A stretch of 64,000 bases of DNA from assembly GCF_000226095.1 (NCBI RefSeq), contig NC_016472.1, positions 6,944,001 through 7,008,000 of the forward strand. Reading direction: 5' to 3'. Shown here piece by piece: positions 1-10,407 of the stretch. The notes below the pieces were generated by a model, which saw only the letters and a list, made by a program, of their open reading frames with translations, had not been told where the DNA came from and made no database searches. The DNA comes from Thermothelomyces thermophilus ATCC 42464. Lineage: Eukaryota; Ascomycota; Sordariomycetes; Sordariales; Chaetomiaceae. The translations under genes were made by a program, and so were the position numbers. Position 1 is the stretch's first letter. Every line of letters starts with the position of its first letter.

Positions 1-21
1 GCCGATTCACTTTTGCCCATC

Positions 22-1430
22 ATGGCCAACTCGCTCGAGCAACTCAAGGCTACCGGCACGGTATGTCGATGACTTCAACTACCCCACCAAACCCCTCGTT
101 GGGGAAGAAAAGTGGCCGATGGCGCCCATCGTGCTGGAACGGCTGGAATGACCAGCGCGGCGTCGTCGGGTTGTCGCGAAGTTGCCGGTCGGTGAATTTT
201 TAGTTGTACAAAACCTTTTGCTGACACTGCTGTCCGTCGAATAGGTCGTTGTTAGCGACTCCGGTGACTTTGCCTGTTAGTCTGCCCATCCGAAACCCCT
301 CTTGTCGAGCGACCTCTGCTCACAGTCCGTAGCCATCGGCAAGTACAAGCCCCAGGATGCCACCACCAACCCGTCCCTGATCCTCGCCGCAACAAAGAAG
401 CCCGAGTATGCGGGGCTCTTGGACATTGCTGTCGCCAAGGCCAAGGCCGAGGGCGGCTCGATCGACCAGCAGGTTGACTCGGCCCTGGACCACCTGCTCG
501 TCCAATTCGGCAAGAAGATCCTTGAGATCATCCCCGGCAAGGTCTCCACCGAGGTCGATGCCGCTTTCTCCTTCAGCACAAAGGACTCGGTTGACAAGGC
601 GCTTCACATCATCAAGGTATGTTTCCGATCCCCGGCTCCCCTTTCCCGGACCGTTCGCGTGGACGCGTGCCTGTGCTGACTTCGTCATCCCACAGCTCTA
701 CGAGAAGGAGGGTATCAGCAAGGACCGTGTCTTGATCAAGATCGCCTCGACATGGGAGGGTATCAAGGCGGCCGAGATCCTGCAGCGGGACCACGGCGTC
801 AACTGCAACCTGACGCTCATGTTCTCGATCGTCCAGGCCATCGCCGCCGCCGAGGCTGGTGCCTACCTCATCTCCCCCTTCGTTGGCCGTATCCTTGACT
901 GGTTCAAGGCGGCCACCAAGAAGGACTACACCAAGGAGGAGGATCCGGGTGTTGCCAGCGTCAAGAACATCTTCAACTACTACAAGAAGTTCGGCTACAA
1001 GACCATCGTCATGGGTGCCTCCTTCCGCAACACCGGCGAGATCACCGAGCTGGCCGGCTGCGACTACCTGACCATCTCTGTACGTTTGCCACTGAGTTCT
1101 TCCCCCGGCCCCCCCAACACACACACACACACACACACCAAACACCAAAACAGCGCTTGTCTCGGTGTGCTCCGGTGATGCTAACTCCATCAACAGCCCA
1201 GCCTTCTTGAGGAGCTCATCAACTCGACCGAGCCCGTTCCCAAGAAGCTCGATGCCGCCGCCGCCAGCGCGCTCGACATCCAGAAGAGGACGTACATCAA
1301 CGAGGAGGCCAACTTCCGCTTCGACTTCAACGAGGACCAGATGGCCGTCGAGAAGCTTCGGGAAGGCATCAGCAAGTTTGCGGCCGACGCCGTCACCCTC
1401 AAGGGTCTCATCAGGGCCAAGCTGGAGTAA
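22..1430 (+). CDS. TAL1: Transaldolase, five exons
   Basis: Transaldolase of the non-oxidative pentose phosphate pathway: it moves a dihydroxyacetone unit from sedoheptulose-7-phosphate to glyceraldehyde-3-phosphate in the cytosol. Exons read as 22-60, 245-275, 333-616, 696-1079 and 1197-1430, giving 323 residues, the usual length. The start gives [13 protein letters not shown], the normal N-terminus of fungal transaldolases. Exon 2 is only 31 nt ([10 protein letters not shown]). Joining it to exon 3 at the second possible acceptor (after TAG, 332) restores [13 protein letters not shown]; the nearer acceptor (after CAG, 325) would break the frame. Visible family motifs are DATTNPSLI, the Schiff-base lysine segment [30 protein letters not shown] and [12 protein letters not shown]. 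Every junction is phase-consistent. The 3' end converges on the next gene. The assignment is very secure; the exact intron 2 boundary rests on family comparison. Confidence 0.95.
1117..1138. repeat. AC dinucleotide repeat in transaldolase intron 4
   Basis: About eleven AC units lie inside the last intron of the transaldolase gene, just after a C run. A second short AC run lies at about 1609-1623 in the 3' flank. Both are simple sequence that may vary in length between strains. Confidence 0.9.
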
Positions 1431-1881
1431 ATGGTTTCGGTCCAGGAGACGGACAGATTGTGGTAATGGATATTTGATGACTAGTCTAGAATGGGCCGGA
1501 CTGCTTGGGCATGCGCTCGAAACAAAAAAAATGGGTTATCGTTAAAGCAAGAATGCTCAGTCTTTTCGGTTTGGGTGATGGGACACACGAGCAAGCCCGC
1601 CGATATATACACACACACACACAGTCGGAATAAACTCGGTAAATCCAATTTGTAAACAAACCTCATTTTGATTGTACAGTGCACCAGGAGTCCGAGAAGC
1701 ACCTTCCTCCTCTCCTTCACCAATCTAGTGAAGCATTCAGGCACGTATGCCATGTAACTCACATCACCGCCGCGCTGTCGACCATGCCTAGCCCTGCAAC
1801 ATACGCGACGGGGCCCCCCTCGTCTTTTCTGGTCTCTATTTGTTTTTTGTTTTGAATCGTTTTCCCTGAAAACCCCTCCGC

Positions 1882-3535
1882 CTAAACAACATCTGCGCAA
1901 TCTACTTGTTCAATCCTGTGTTTTATTCCATCGGCCCCGGATTCAATAACCAACGCGGTAAGCTGCCTGCCGTGGCCGCACCCCGAGTCGAGACCGAAGG
2001 CGTACCGGATGCCTTTCTTCGCACCCTGGTCTTCCGCTTTGTCCTCGTCTTCGGCCGCATCGTTTACGTGGTCTTTCCCGTTCTTGTCCTTATGTTTGTT
2101 CTTCTTGTTCTTCTTCTTCTTCTTCTTCTTGGATGATGACGGGGAACCGGAGTAGGGGGAGATGTCGACTACAGGGTCAACTTGCAGTCCTGCTTTGGCG
2201 TCGTGGCCGTAGACGGCTACGGTGCGAGGGGCTGTGGGGGGCAGGTTGTTCTGATAGCGGTTCCTGAAGAGATTCATACTTGATTAGGGACTGGGAAGGA
2301 AAAAAAAAAAAAAAACAGGAGGGAAAGAGAGGTAAAGGGAGCGCTTACCAGGCGTGGCTCCATGGCTCGCCGCCATGGCGGTCGGTGGGGATGGCGACCG
2401 CGGCCCGAACGCTGGCGGGATCAGTCTCGTCCATGTCGGTTTCCGTCTCGTCGATTTCCGATTCTGGTTCATCACGAGCATGGCGTCTCCCGTCTTTGTC
2501 CTTGTTTTTCTTCCCCTTGCCCACGCGCGGGTATATTAGACTCCGCATGTTCATCACCGCCCAGGGGTCCTGCTTCTCTGGTGGCAGGCCGGGAACCAGA
2601 CCGCCGTGGATCACGACTAGCGTGCTGGCGTTCCATGGGGGTGAGGTCGCGCCCGGAATGTTCCCGACGCGGAGGATCAGCGGGAGTGACCGGATCCAGG
2701 CGAGCTGGGAGCGGGTTAGGGAACGGGCGACTCGGCGAGCGTTGGCCTTGCGCCGGGTCTTGGTCTCTGCCTTGCCATCCGCTCCCTCTTTCCCGCCCAC
2801 TTCGTCTTGTTCATCATCCTCTTCGGTCGCCGGCCCCGGCGTCGACTCGCCATCGACCGAGAACCGGCCAATCTCCCGGGCGGTCGCTAGCACCTTGTCG
2901 TCCTGGTTGCCCCTCACAGCACTCGCTCCGATCTCCATGGCCAGCTCGACCACGCCCTTGCTATCGGGTCCCTTGGTGACCATGTCACCAGCGAGGATAA
3001 GGTGGTCCCCGTTTCTGTGGTCAAACCCAATCTTGCGCAGAAGGGCCTCGAGCGCCGCACGGTGCCCATGCACGTCGCCAACGATGACCAACCTCTTTCC
3101 ATTCGTCCTGTCCTCTCCGTCTCCCAGCGACGGCGGTGGGTGAGACGGGACGTGCTCTCGGGGAAGATCCGCGATGAGCAGCGGCGGGTCATCCCTGAAG
3201 GACGGATGCTTGTTTGTGCCGTATTCCATCGCGAGCTCGCCGAACTTTTTGGCCTTTTCCCGCTCGATCAGATCGAGCAGGACCTGGGCTTCTGAGGGAC
3301 CTTGGTGGTGTTGGTGGGGCGATGTAGCAGCACCTGGGCCCGCAGACGTCATCCGGCTTCTGTCGGTCGAAGCGCCGAACGGCCGCACGCTGGTGAAGTG
3401 TCGCAAGACCGGCAAGTGGGAGGCGAAGAGACACAGTGTCAGGAATGCTAGGCCGGCGATGAGCAAGATTAGGGGCCGACTTGGTCCCCGGCGATGGCGA
3501 GGGAAGAGCTGGGCGATTGACTGTGGCGCCATCAA
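1882..3535 (-). CDS. PPN2: Membrane-anchored PPN2-type endopolyphosphatase (calcineurin-like phosphoesterase)
   Basis: Two exons, 3535-2349 and 2278-1882, join across a 70 nt intron whose pyrimidine tract is the poly-A run seen on the plus strand; product 527 residues. Residues about 20-42 form one hydrophobic segment after a basic start, a type II anchor. The metallophosphoesterase motifs follow: GDVHG (153-157), GDMVTKGPDS (183-192) and RGNQD (208-212). Exon 2 supplies the C-terminal metal ligand motif VYGHDAK and the GLDSGCGHGRQLTAL block. This set matches yeast Ppn2, a vacuolar Zn-dependent endopolyphosphatase; that substrate is inferred from the family. Yeast Ppn2 is about 330 residues. 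The extra length here comes from charged linkers (about 215-270 and 350-385) and a lysine-rich insertion just before GLDSGC. A general Ser/Thr phosphatase is the alternative, but the N-terminal anchor favours PPN2. Confidence 0.85.
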
Positions 3536-4299
3536 GAAGACTAGGATGCGTCTTAATAGATCAATTAGGTCGTGCAGCCCAGATCAACCGTCACAGTATC
3601 CAGTTTCAGAGAGCAAGCTTGCCGCATGGTCACACGGCTGTTGTGATGGTTGCGGTTGTTGTTCGCTTCGCTTTTTGCCGATTCGAGGTCAGAGTGTTAA
3701 GTTGTTGCACATGGGGAAGTCTGACGTGGCAAGGGCCGAAGCTTAAGAGTTCTCTTAACACGCTTGACGTATACGGAAGGCATCCAAAATGCAATGACCC
3801 AGAATTCCGCGAGTCGGTACCGGTCCTACAGTCCACATGGTGCGGCCAGGTGATCCGCGAACGTACTAAACTTGGAGTTGCAGCAAACATGGGTTTCATT
3901 TAATGTATGCAACAAAACGAGTTGGTCTGGGGGACTTCGGCCATCCCTCGTTATCGATCCGTTCTCGAATGGCAATTCTTGTCTTGATTTCCCGGACTCG
4001 ACACCATGACCCGCCCCAGTCGTCCCTTACCCGAGCATTTATGGACCTCTTTGGGTCACGAACAGGAAGTTCTCAAAATCCATCCAGCAGGCCAAACGGG
4101 ATCTTGATTGAGCCGGAGGCAAGAAACACTTGCATCCCAGCCAGCTTCACTGCACGCCATGCCTTTGACCACTTGGTATGGTGTTGGTGTAAAGTTCGTA
4201 CATGTACAGTATCATACAGAAGAATCAGGTTACCTTGAACGCTCTCGAACGCTCTCTCACGCTCTCGCCCGGCTCAAGTCGTCGGAACCGCCGTCCTTG
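3536..4299. other. Intergenic region between PPN2-like gene and PET191
   Basis: This stretch holds the upstream region of the PPN2-like gene and the 3' flank of PET191, both on the minus strand. Open frames here lack splice-consistent extensions and recognisable motifs. No RNA gene was recognised. Confidence 0.6.
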
Positions 4300-4782
4300 T
4301 CATGACTTGGTCGACTTGTCGGCCGATGCCGCCGTAACCGCCGCCCTGTATTTTTGGTTCTCCAGTTCTCTCCAGTCCTGCGGCTCCTTCTCGTTGCCAT
4401 CTGTCTCGCCCCGCGTCCCCGCAAAAGCCGACTTGCCGGCGTACAGCTGGTACCCCTCGCCCGTCTTTTCGGTCTGCTCGAGCTGGCGGAAGGCGACGGG
4501 CTGGTTGCCGCGGAAGCGCTTGCGCATGTCGATCATGCCGCGACGGCACTCGCCAAAGCCCTTCTTGAGCTGCTGGCACTTGAGCGGGAGGGTGTTGACG
4601 AGCGGCTCGCGCAGGCACTCAGCGGCCGTGTGGCGATGGACCATGACACATTCGGACTCTTGGAGGCATTGCGCCAGCGCGGCTCCTTGGAGGAGGCGTT
4701 AGCCTTTGCCTGGCAATCGCAGAGAAGGGGGGCCGGGGATGACGGGTGGGCGCGTACTTATTTCTTTACATGAGCTCGGCAT
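4300..4782 (-). CDS. PET191: Cytochrome c oxidase assembly factor PET191 (twin CX9C)
   Basis: Two exons, 4782-4758 (25 nt) and 4685-4300, are separated by a 72 nt intron; product 136 residues. The joined start reads MPSSCKEIRAALAQCLQESE, the Pet191/COA5 N-terminus. The second exon continues with MVHRHTAAECL and KRFRGNQPVAF. Two CX9C pairs are visible: CKEIRAALAQC, whose first cysteine is in exon 1, and CQQLKKGFGEC. They mark a small disulfide-bonded protein of the mitochondrial intermembrane space, needed for complex IV assembly and in that family imported by the Mia40 route. The C-terminal 45 residues are variable and charged. An annotation starting at the internal MVHRH methionine would lose the first CX9C, so the spliced start is strongly preferred. 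It is divergent from the lipase gene. Confidence 0.92.
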
Positions 4783-5531
4783 CTTGTCTGCTGTGGATGC
4801 TGCGTTTTGATTCTCGAGATTCCAAACCAACTATCGAGTACAGTAGGAGTGACTTGAAGAGCAGCCGGGGGCGCAAAGTGGCACGAGCTCCGGGGGGGAC
4901 TCCAGTACGTTACAGCCGTAATTAGTTACTTCGTAAGTTCCTTACGCATCCCATAAACATCTGGCATACAAACGTGTTCAAACACATCAGTTTCTACGGG
5001 AGTCGGTCACAGAACGACGGTCAGTGCTTCGTATGCTAGGTACCTGGAGCAAGTATTGCTCAAATTACGTTCGATAGTTACCTTATCTATTTCGCTCTAT
5101 TTATCCTTTCTCTTGCAAAGATGTAAGAATCGAGGAACCGAAGGCAGACATGTTAAATACTCGGAAATACATGTAACTAGAGTACGGAGTAACTACTCCG
5201 ACACTCGGTGCGAACCTTCTTGCAAGCTGCTGAAGTTCAACCAATCAACAGGGCAGGGATCAGAAGGGCGGCGCAGCAGACCAACAGTTTCGCATGTGAC
5301 AGGTGATGTCACAAGGGACCCGAGCGTTTCAACCGCCCTTTTTGGAAACGCCATCCCCCCATCCGCGCCCTCCTTCCCGAGACGACTTTGGAAACATTCA
5401 CGAGTTCTGACATAGGCTACCTCATCAATTGTAACTGTCTTAGCATCATATCGGTGCCATATCTCCCGCCTAGTTTTGGACACTCCAGGCGTCAATGACG
5501 GGGTAGACAGAATACCTCGTGAGCTGCCAAG
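4783..5531. promoter_or_regulatory. Divergent intergenic region between PET191 and the lipase gene
   Basis: About 750 bp separates two divergently transcribed starts, so it should contain both promoters. Composition is mixed, with several T-rich blocks and no consistent coding frame. No specific operator could be named. Confidence 0.5.
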
Positions 5532-8030
5532 ATGCCTGTCCCCTTTCTGGGGCGCCTCAACGTGTGAGACCCGCATCGATGTGTGCTTTGGTGCTTTGAT
5601 TTCCCAGAACGCGTGCTAACCCCAAACCAACAGCACCGAATATGCTGCCCTCGTCGGATCCTTCCTTCTCGTAGGCCTTGAGGCCTTCGTCCGCATTTTC
5701 ACGCTCGCGCTACGTGAGCACCCGCCCCTGACCATCAACAACGCCCCGCCCCGCTCGCCCGTCTAACAGCATGCAGCGCCGTGGCTACTCGACCTATGCT
5801 ACAGGATATCCCGTCGCTTGTTTAATAAGTTGACCAGTCCTGCGCAGAAGAGGGCAGAGCGGAGAAGGAGGTGTAAGTATCCGGCACTGGCGCCCCGGCA
5901 GAGAGAGAAAGAGCGAGAGAGATGAAGAGACGAGAGTCTCCCACAATGGTACAGACACATGAATGCTGATCCAGGCCAACCCAGCCATCTCCACGACGAT
6001 CCGGAACGCTTCTGATTTTGTCGACCTCTGCGCTGCCTTTGGATACACAGCTGAGGAACACATCGTGCAGACCAAGGATGGGTACTTGCTGGGACTCCAC
6101 CGGCTGGCGTGGAAGAAGGGGGAGGAGCATGTCCGAGCGAACCGCGGCCCCAAGAGCGTCAAGAAAAGGGTCGTCTACCTACATCATGGGCTCCTGATGA
6201 ACAGCGAGGTCTGGGTCTGCCTGACCGACGAGCAGCGGACCTTGCCGTTCCGCCTGGTCGAGAAGGGATTTGATGTCTGGGTAGGTCTCTCGTGACCGGG
6301 GGCCAGAGAAGAGGGATGCTGAGCAGCCACGCTGACCATGGCAGTTTGGAAACAACCGCGGCAACAAGTACTCCAAGAAGTCCATCCATTCGTCGCCTAA
6401 CTCCGTCAAATTCTGGAACTTCTCCATCGATGAGTTCGCCTTCCACGACATTCCCGACAGCATCAACTACATCCTCGAGACCACTGGCCAGGAGTCGCTA
6501 TCCTACATCGGGTTCTCCCAAGGCACTGCTCAGGCCTTTGCAAGCCTGGCGGTCCACCCGAGGCTCAACGATCAAATCAATGTCTTCATCGCTCTCGCTC
6601 CCGCCATGTCCCCGGCCGGCCTCTCCAACGGGGTGGTTGACGCGCTCGTCAAAGCCTCCCCGCAGGTCCTTTTCCTGCTCTTTGGCCGCCGCTCCATCCT
6701 CAGCTCCGCCACCATGTGGGAGTCTCTGCTCTACCCGCCGCTCTTTGCCAAGCTCATCGATCTGGGTCTGTCCTTCCTCTTCAACTGGCGCACCCATAAC
6801 ATCAGCATGTCCCAGAAGCTCGCCGCCTACCCTCACCTCTACTCCTTCACCAGCACCAAGTCGGTCGTCCACTGGTTCCAGATCATCCGCACCAAGTCAT
6901 TCCAGATGTACGACGACGACGTCCCACCCTTATCCCCCTTCTCCTCGGCCGGCAGCAGGAAGTACACCAAGGTGGCTAGGTACCCGACCCGCAACATCCG
7001 CACGCCCATCGTGCTCGTCTACGGCGGCAGCGACTCGCTCGTCGACATCAAGGCCATGCTGCGCGAGCTGCCGCCCCAGACCATCGCCGCCGAGATACCC
7101 CACTACGAGCATCTCGACTTCCTGTGGGCACGCGACGTGCACGAGCAGGTCTTCAGGCACGTCTTTGACGCGCTCGAGAGCTTCACGGGGCCGGAGCACA
7201 CACGCGAGGAGTACGCGCGGTATCAGTTAGCCAGGCAGAATTCGGATTTGGCGGCACGCGCGGGTGCGAGTGGCGGCGGGCACGGTGGTAGTGCCGTCGG
7301 GAAGAACACGCGGGCGCATGTGGCAAGAGGAAGCGACGTGGCGGATAGCGACGTCAGCACGGCCGTGGGCGGGTGTAGCACCCATGAGGAGGAAGAGGAG
7401 GAGGAGGAGGAAGAGGAGGAGGATGACGAAGAGAACGAGAGCGAGGTGGGCGGTGGCACTACCTTAGCAGGCAGAGCTGCCGGGGCCAGGGTCGGAGCGG
7501 GTACGGAGACAGGGGACAGCTCCGGCTCGCCCCTGCGATCGCCTAGCCATGCCGGCGGGCAGAGCCCGTTGAGGGCCGTCGCCCCGCGACTGGGCGACGC
7601 GCCGCCGGTGGCGGATGCGAACGTCGCTGTGGAGCGGCCGGAGGATGCCGCGCCCCCGGCCGCGGCGAGCTTACCGCGCGTCACGGTGGCGGCACCCCTC
7701 GTTTCCCAGAAGGGGAGCAGTCAGCTGAGTCCGGATTCGATGAGGGACGGGAAGGGCATCAGTCTGGGGGCTAGTATGTGATCACTGCAAGCCGGCTGCC
7801 TGCTTTCATCTCTGGCCATTTGTTTTGTTCTGTCTATTTTTTCTAGTCTGTTTGGGGTGAATATATTTACTGACTCTGTCTGAATCGTGACAGGCAAAGC
7901 GGTGGGCGGCGTGACTACCGGGGGGGTTGAGGTCGGCAGATTGAAGGGATCGTCAGGAGGTGCGGCCGCGGCCGCGGCCGTCAGGAGCCCTGCCGGCGCC
8001 CGGAGGCATTCTGTCCGTGCCAAGAAGTAG
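5532..8030 (+). CDS. Steryl ester hydrolase / acylglycerol lipase (acid lipase type, Yeh/Tgl1-like)
   Basis: Six exons: 5532-5563, 5634-5713, 5777-5872, 5985-6280, 6345-7773 and 7894-8030, total 689 residues, all junctions in phase; intron 1 has a TGCTAAC branch site. The protein starts MPVPFLGRLNV, has a hydrophobic hairpin at about residues 12-45, then the acid-lipase N-domain and an alpha/beta-hydrolase fold. Seen directly: oxyanion region LHHGLLMNSEVW, WFGNNRGNKYS, nucleophile elbow GFSQG (Ser about 226), acid in YGGSDSLVD and catalytic histidine in HYEHLDFLWA. Yeast Yeh1, Yeh2 and Tgl1 share this layout and cleave steryl esters at lipid droplets or plasma membrane; substrate here is inferred. 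After the catalytic domain come about 230 disordered residues with a glutamate run (about 7384-7440) and a short Ala run in exon 6. Acceptor choice for exon 4 (5985) rests on phase. Confidence 0.88.
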
Positions 8031-8654
8031 AGAGTCGAATGGAGGGAGGGACTGGGTGTTTTGAGACCTGTTCACATCCGGCCGTGCTGCACGAACTGGT
8101 GTAGATGAGTAAGAGGACCGTGGGAGAGAGACGCTATATTGGGTTATGAGTTAGGTTGAACAAGGAGTGTTTTGCGCACGGGGCAAGATGCGCTTTCTAA
8201 TAATTTATAGCTTTGCTTTTCAACGGACTTTTTTGTGGTCCCGATTGTAACCTCTGTTTCTCTGTCTGAGATGTTGGTTAGGGCGTGGTTTGTGGCTGGC
8301 GAGGCAGTCAAGAAGAACATCAATGGCCGGGGGATGCCGCAGTCCCGGTTGTAGACGTGGATGGAAGTTGTGGTGAAATACCTGGCTGCACACTGCGCTC
8401 TGAAAAGTACATGCAATCTCTCCCGGTCTTGCTATCGCATCGCTAAGGTCGATCCCACGAATTGGCAGTGCATACCCAAACGCTCCCTGCATGATTATCC
8501 CAGGCATGCATGCACATTCCAAAACATTCACCAATTTGAACGCGCGTCCCTGTATGTCCAGGGGCTTGGTTTAGTGGCCGACATTTACTCCCTGGGCAGC
8601 ATGTCTTGCCCTGAGTCTCTTATGTTCCCTCCTCCTCGCTGTTCATGTCGTCTA
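8031..8654. other. Convergent 3' region after the lipase gene
   Basis: This interval separates the ends of two convergent genes and holds their 3' UTRs. A 131-codon plus-strand frame at 8361-8756 overlaps the antisense coding exon of the next gene and has no recognisable domain, so it is not called. Confidence 0.5.
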
Positions 8655-9327
8655 TCAGGCGTCATCCCACTCGCTCCATTCGTCGTCGGCGTCCTCCGAG
8701 GAATTTTGTCGCTCGATAGGCTCCAAATCTATCCATGGATGCTGGAGGCGGTCTGAAAACATGGGCAGCTCAGGGGTCGATTCCCTCAGCTTGAAAGAGA
8801 GCAAATCAATCTGTTAAAAACGCACCGTCAGCGTCGTCCGGTTTGTTTCGTCCCGCCAACTCCAACTCTCGCACCTTCCTCTTGAGGGAAGCCGCCAAGC
8901 GCTGCTCCTTTGTCCTCGGTAGGTCCAGAAACTTCCTCTAGATTGGGTTTCCATGCGGAGTGGAGAAGTCGTTGAAGAACGACCGCAGCCGCAGCTCCGT
9001 CGGCCCCGGGAGCTGAGCGAGTGCGTGGTGCCAAGACGCAGGGAACTCGCCCTTCGTCCATGCCATGGCCGCGATGGTTGCAGGGACGATCCCCTCGAGA
9101 TCGGAGCCGCCAGCCAGGATTCTGATCTTAACTCTTACGACGACGTCGTTGTCGTCGAAGTACTTTCTGTCCCACGGCCAATCGACGATGAGCTGTTTCG
9201 CTTCTTCTCGGATGTGTTCCTTCCAATGGGAGGCGATCCGCTGACAGACCTCTTCCTTGTCGCAAAAGATGCGGTTCGGTCTTAGTTTCGTTGAAGAATG
9301 ATAATCCTGCCTTCGCTCGAGGGGCAT
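8655..9327 (-). CDS. Small hypothetical protein with uncertain middle (in-frame TAG or 48 nt intron)
   Basis: Not recognised as a known family. The N-terminal part starts MPLERRQDYHSSTKLRPNR and runs to an in-frame TAG at 8940-8938. The same frame then continues with RKFLDLPRTKEQRLAASLKR. A convincing 64 nt intron (8874-8811, AAG|GTGCGA to AACAG) leads to a last exon, 8810-8655, ending in an acidic tryptophan-rich tail DEWSEWDDA. The TAG can be removed by a 48 nt intron at 8983-8936 (weak GTCGTT donor), which keeps frame and yields about 186 residues; otherwise it is a nonsense mutation in a 202-codon reading frame. An upstream ATG at 9399 is also in frame. Tryptophan-rich blocks (SHWKEHI, DWPWDRKYF) and lysine/arginine content suggest a folded protein, but no function can be given. 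Confidence 0.5.
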
Positions 9328-10407
9328 AATGTGTACAAGGGGACTAATGGGTGGAAAATAGTTTGCTGAGTTGGGGGTGAAACAGAGTTCGTTGGACACA
9401 GCATGCTATATATGACGCGGATAATTGGGAGTATTAATTAGCCTCCAGGTCAGAATAGCTAACGTTGAGGGCGCCATAAAAGGTAAACTGTGCACCACGG
9501 TTGTCTTGTCTTTCCACATTGAAAACCGAGTAACCTCGGCTCCTTCCCTCGAAGCAATTCGAGGGAAAGCATGGTTTGCTGGAAGGACCCCAGTAAGTGG
9601 TCGGGTACTGCACCCAGGCTCATCGAGGCATAGGTGTTCCGAATTAGGCAACCGATGTGTCCGCAAAATAGTTCCTTGCGCCTTGCGGCCTCAAGACAGT
9701 CCTGCCACCTGCAGCATCGGTAGGCCAGTATAACGAGCCATAGAAAACGCTTCTAAGAACTCGAGCCTCTTCAGAAAATTGAGTGTGTGTTTCGGTTGGC
9801 GTCGTCGACATGCTTTTTCAGGTTGATGACTTGGGCCATATGCGCTCCACTTTAGTTTCGGTTACTGGAGGCCCCCGTTAAACTCAAAGCGAGGTGAACC
9901 GAGACGACGCTCGAAGCACAACGCAGCACACGACATAATTGATGTACGAAACCTGCTCTACAGAATCAAGCAAAACCTATCGTTTATCTCGATCAATATG
10001 GCGGACTGGGGCAAAAATAAACCTTGAGCGGACCCTGCCTGTGCACATATTCTTCAGGAGAAATGTTGTAACCATGTATCCGAAAAAAAAGGACCCCGAT
10101 TAAGTGTACGCCAATCTCGGTTTTAGCGGATCCTCCGTTCCGGGAACTTAACCACCACAACAAGCACTTTTCCAGCTCGGGTTATTGATTTAGACTGACA
10201 AAGACGTAGTTATATGTGAGAGAAACGCTGGAACTCATATTACAGAGAGAGAACCATGTGAAATCACAAGGCATCAGCACCGGTTCGGGACCGCGCGAGG
10301 CACATTCGATTTCCCACAAAACTTCTTCACTCTCTCTACCCGCTCATCTCTCATCTCACACTCAACCCCCTTGTCATCATATCTCGCTCACTCACACGCC
10401 AAACTAC
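9328..10407. other. Divergent intergenic region before MTG1
   Basis: About 1.1 kb between two divergent genes, AT-richer than the coding DNA around it. The last 190 bp before the MTG1 start contain pyrimidine- and CA-rich leader sequence (CTCTCTCTACC, CTCACACTCAA). No RNA gene or repeat was recognised. Confidence 0.5.
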
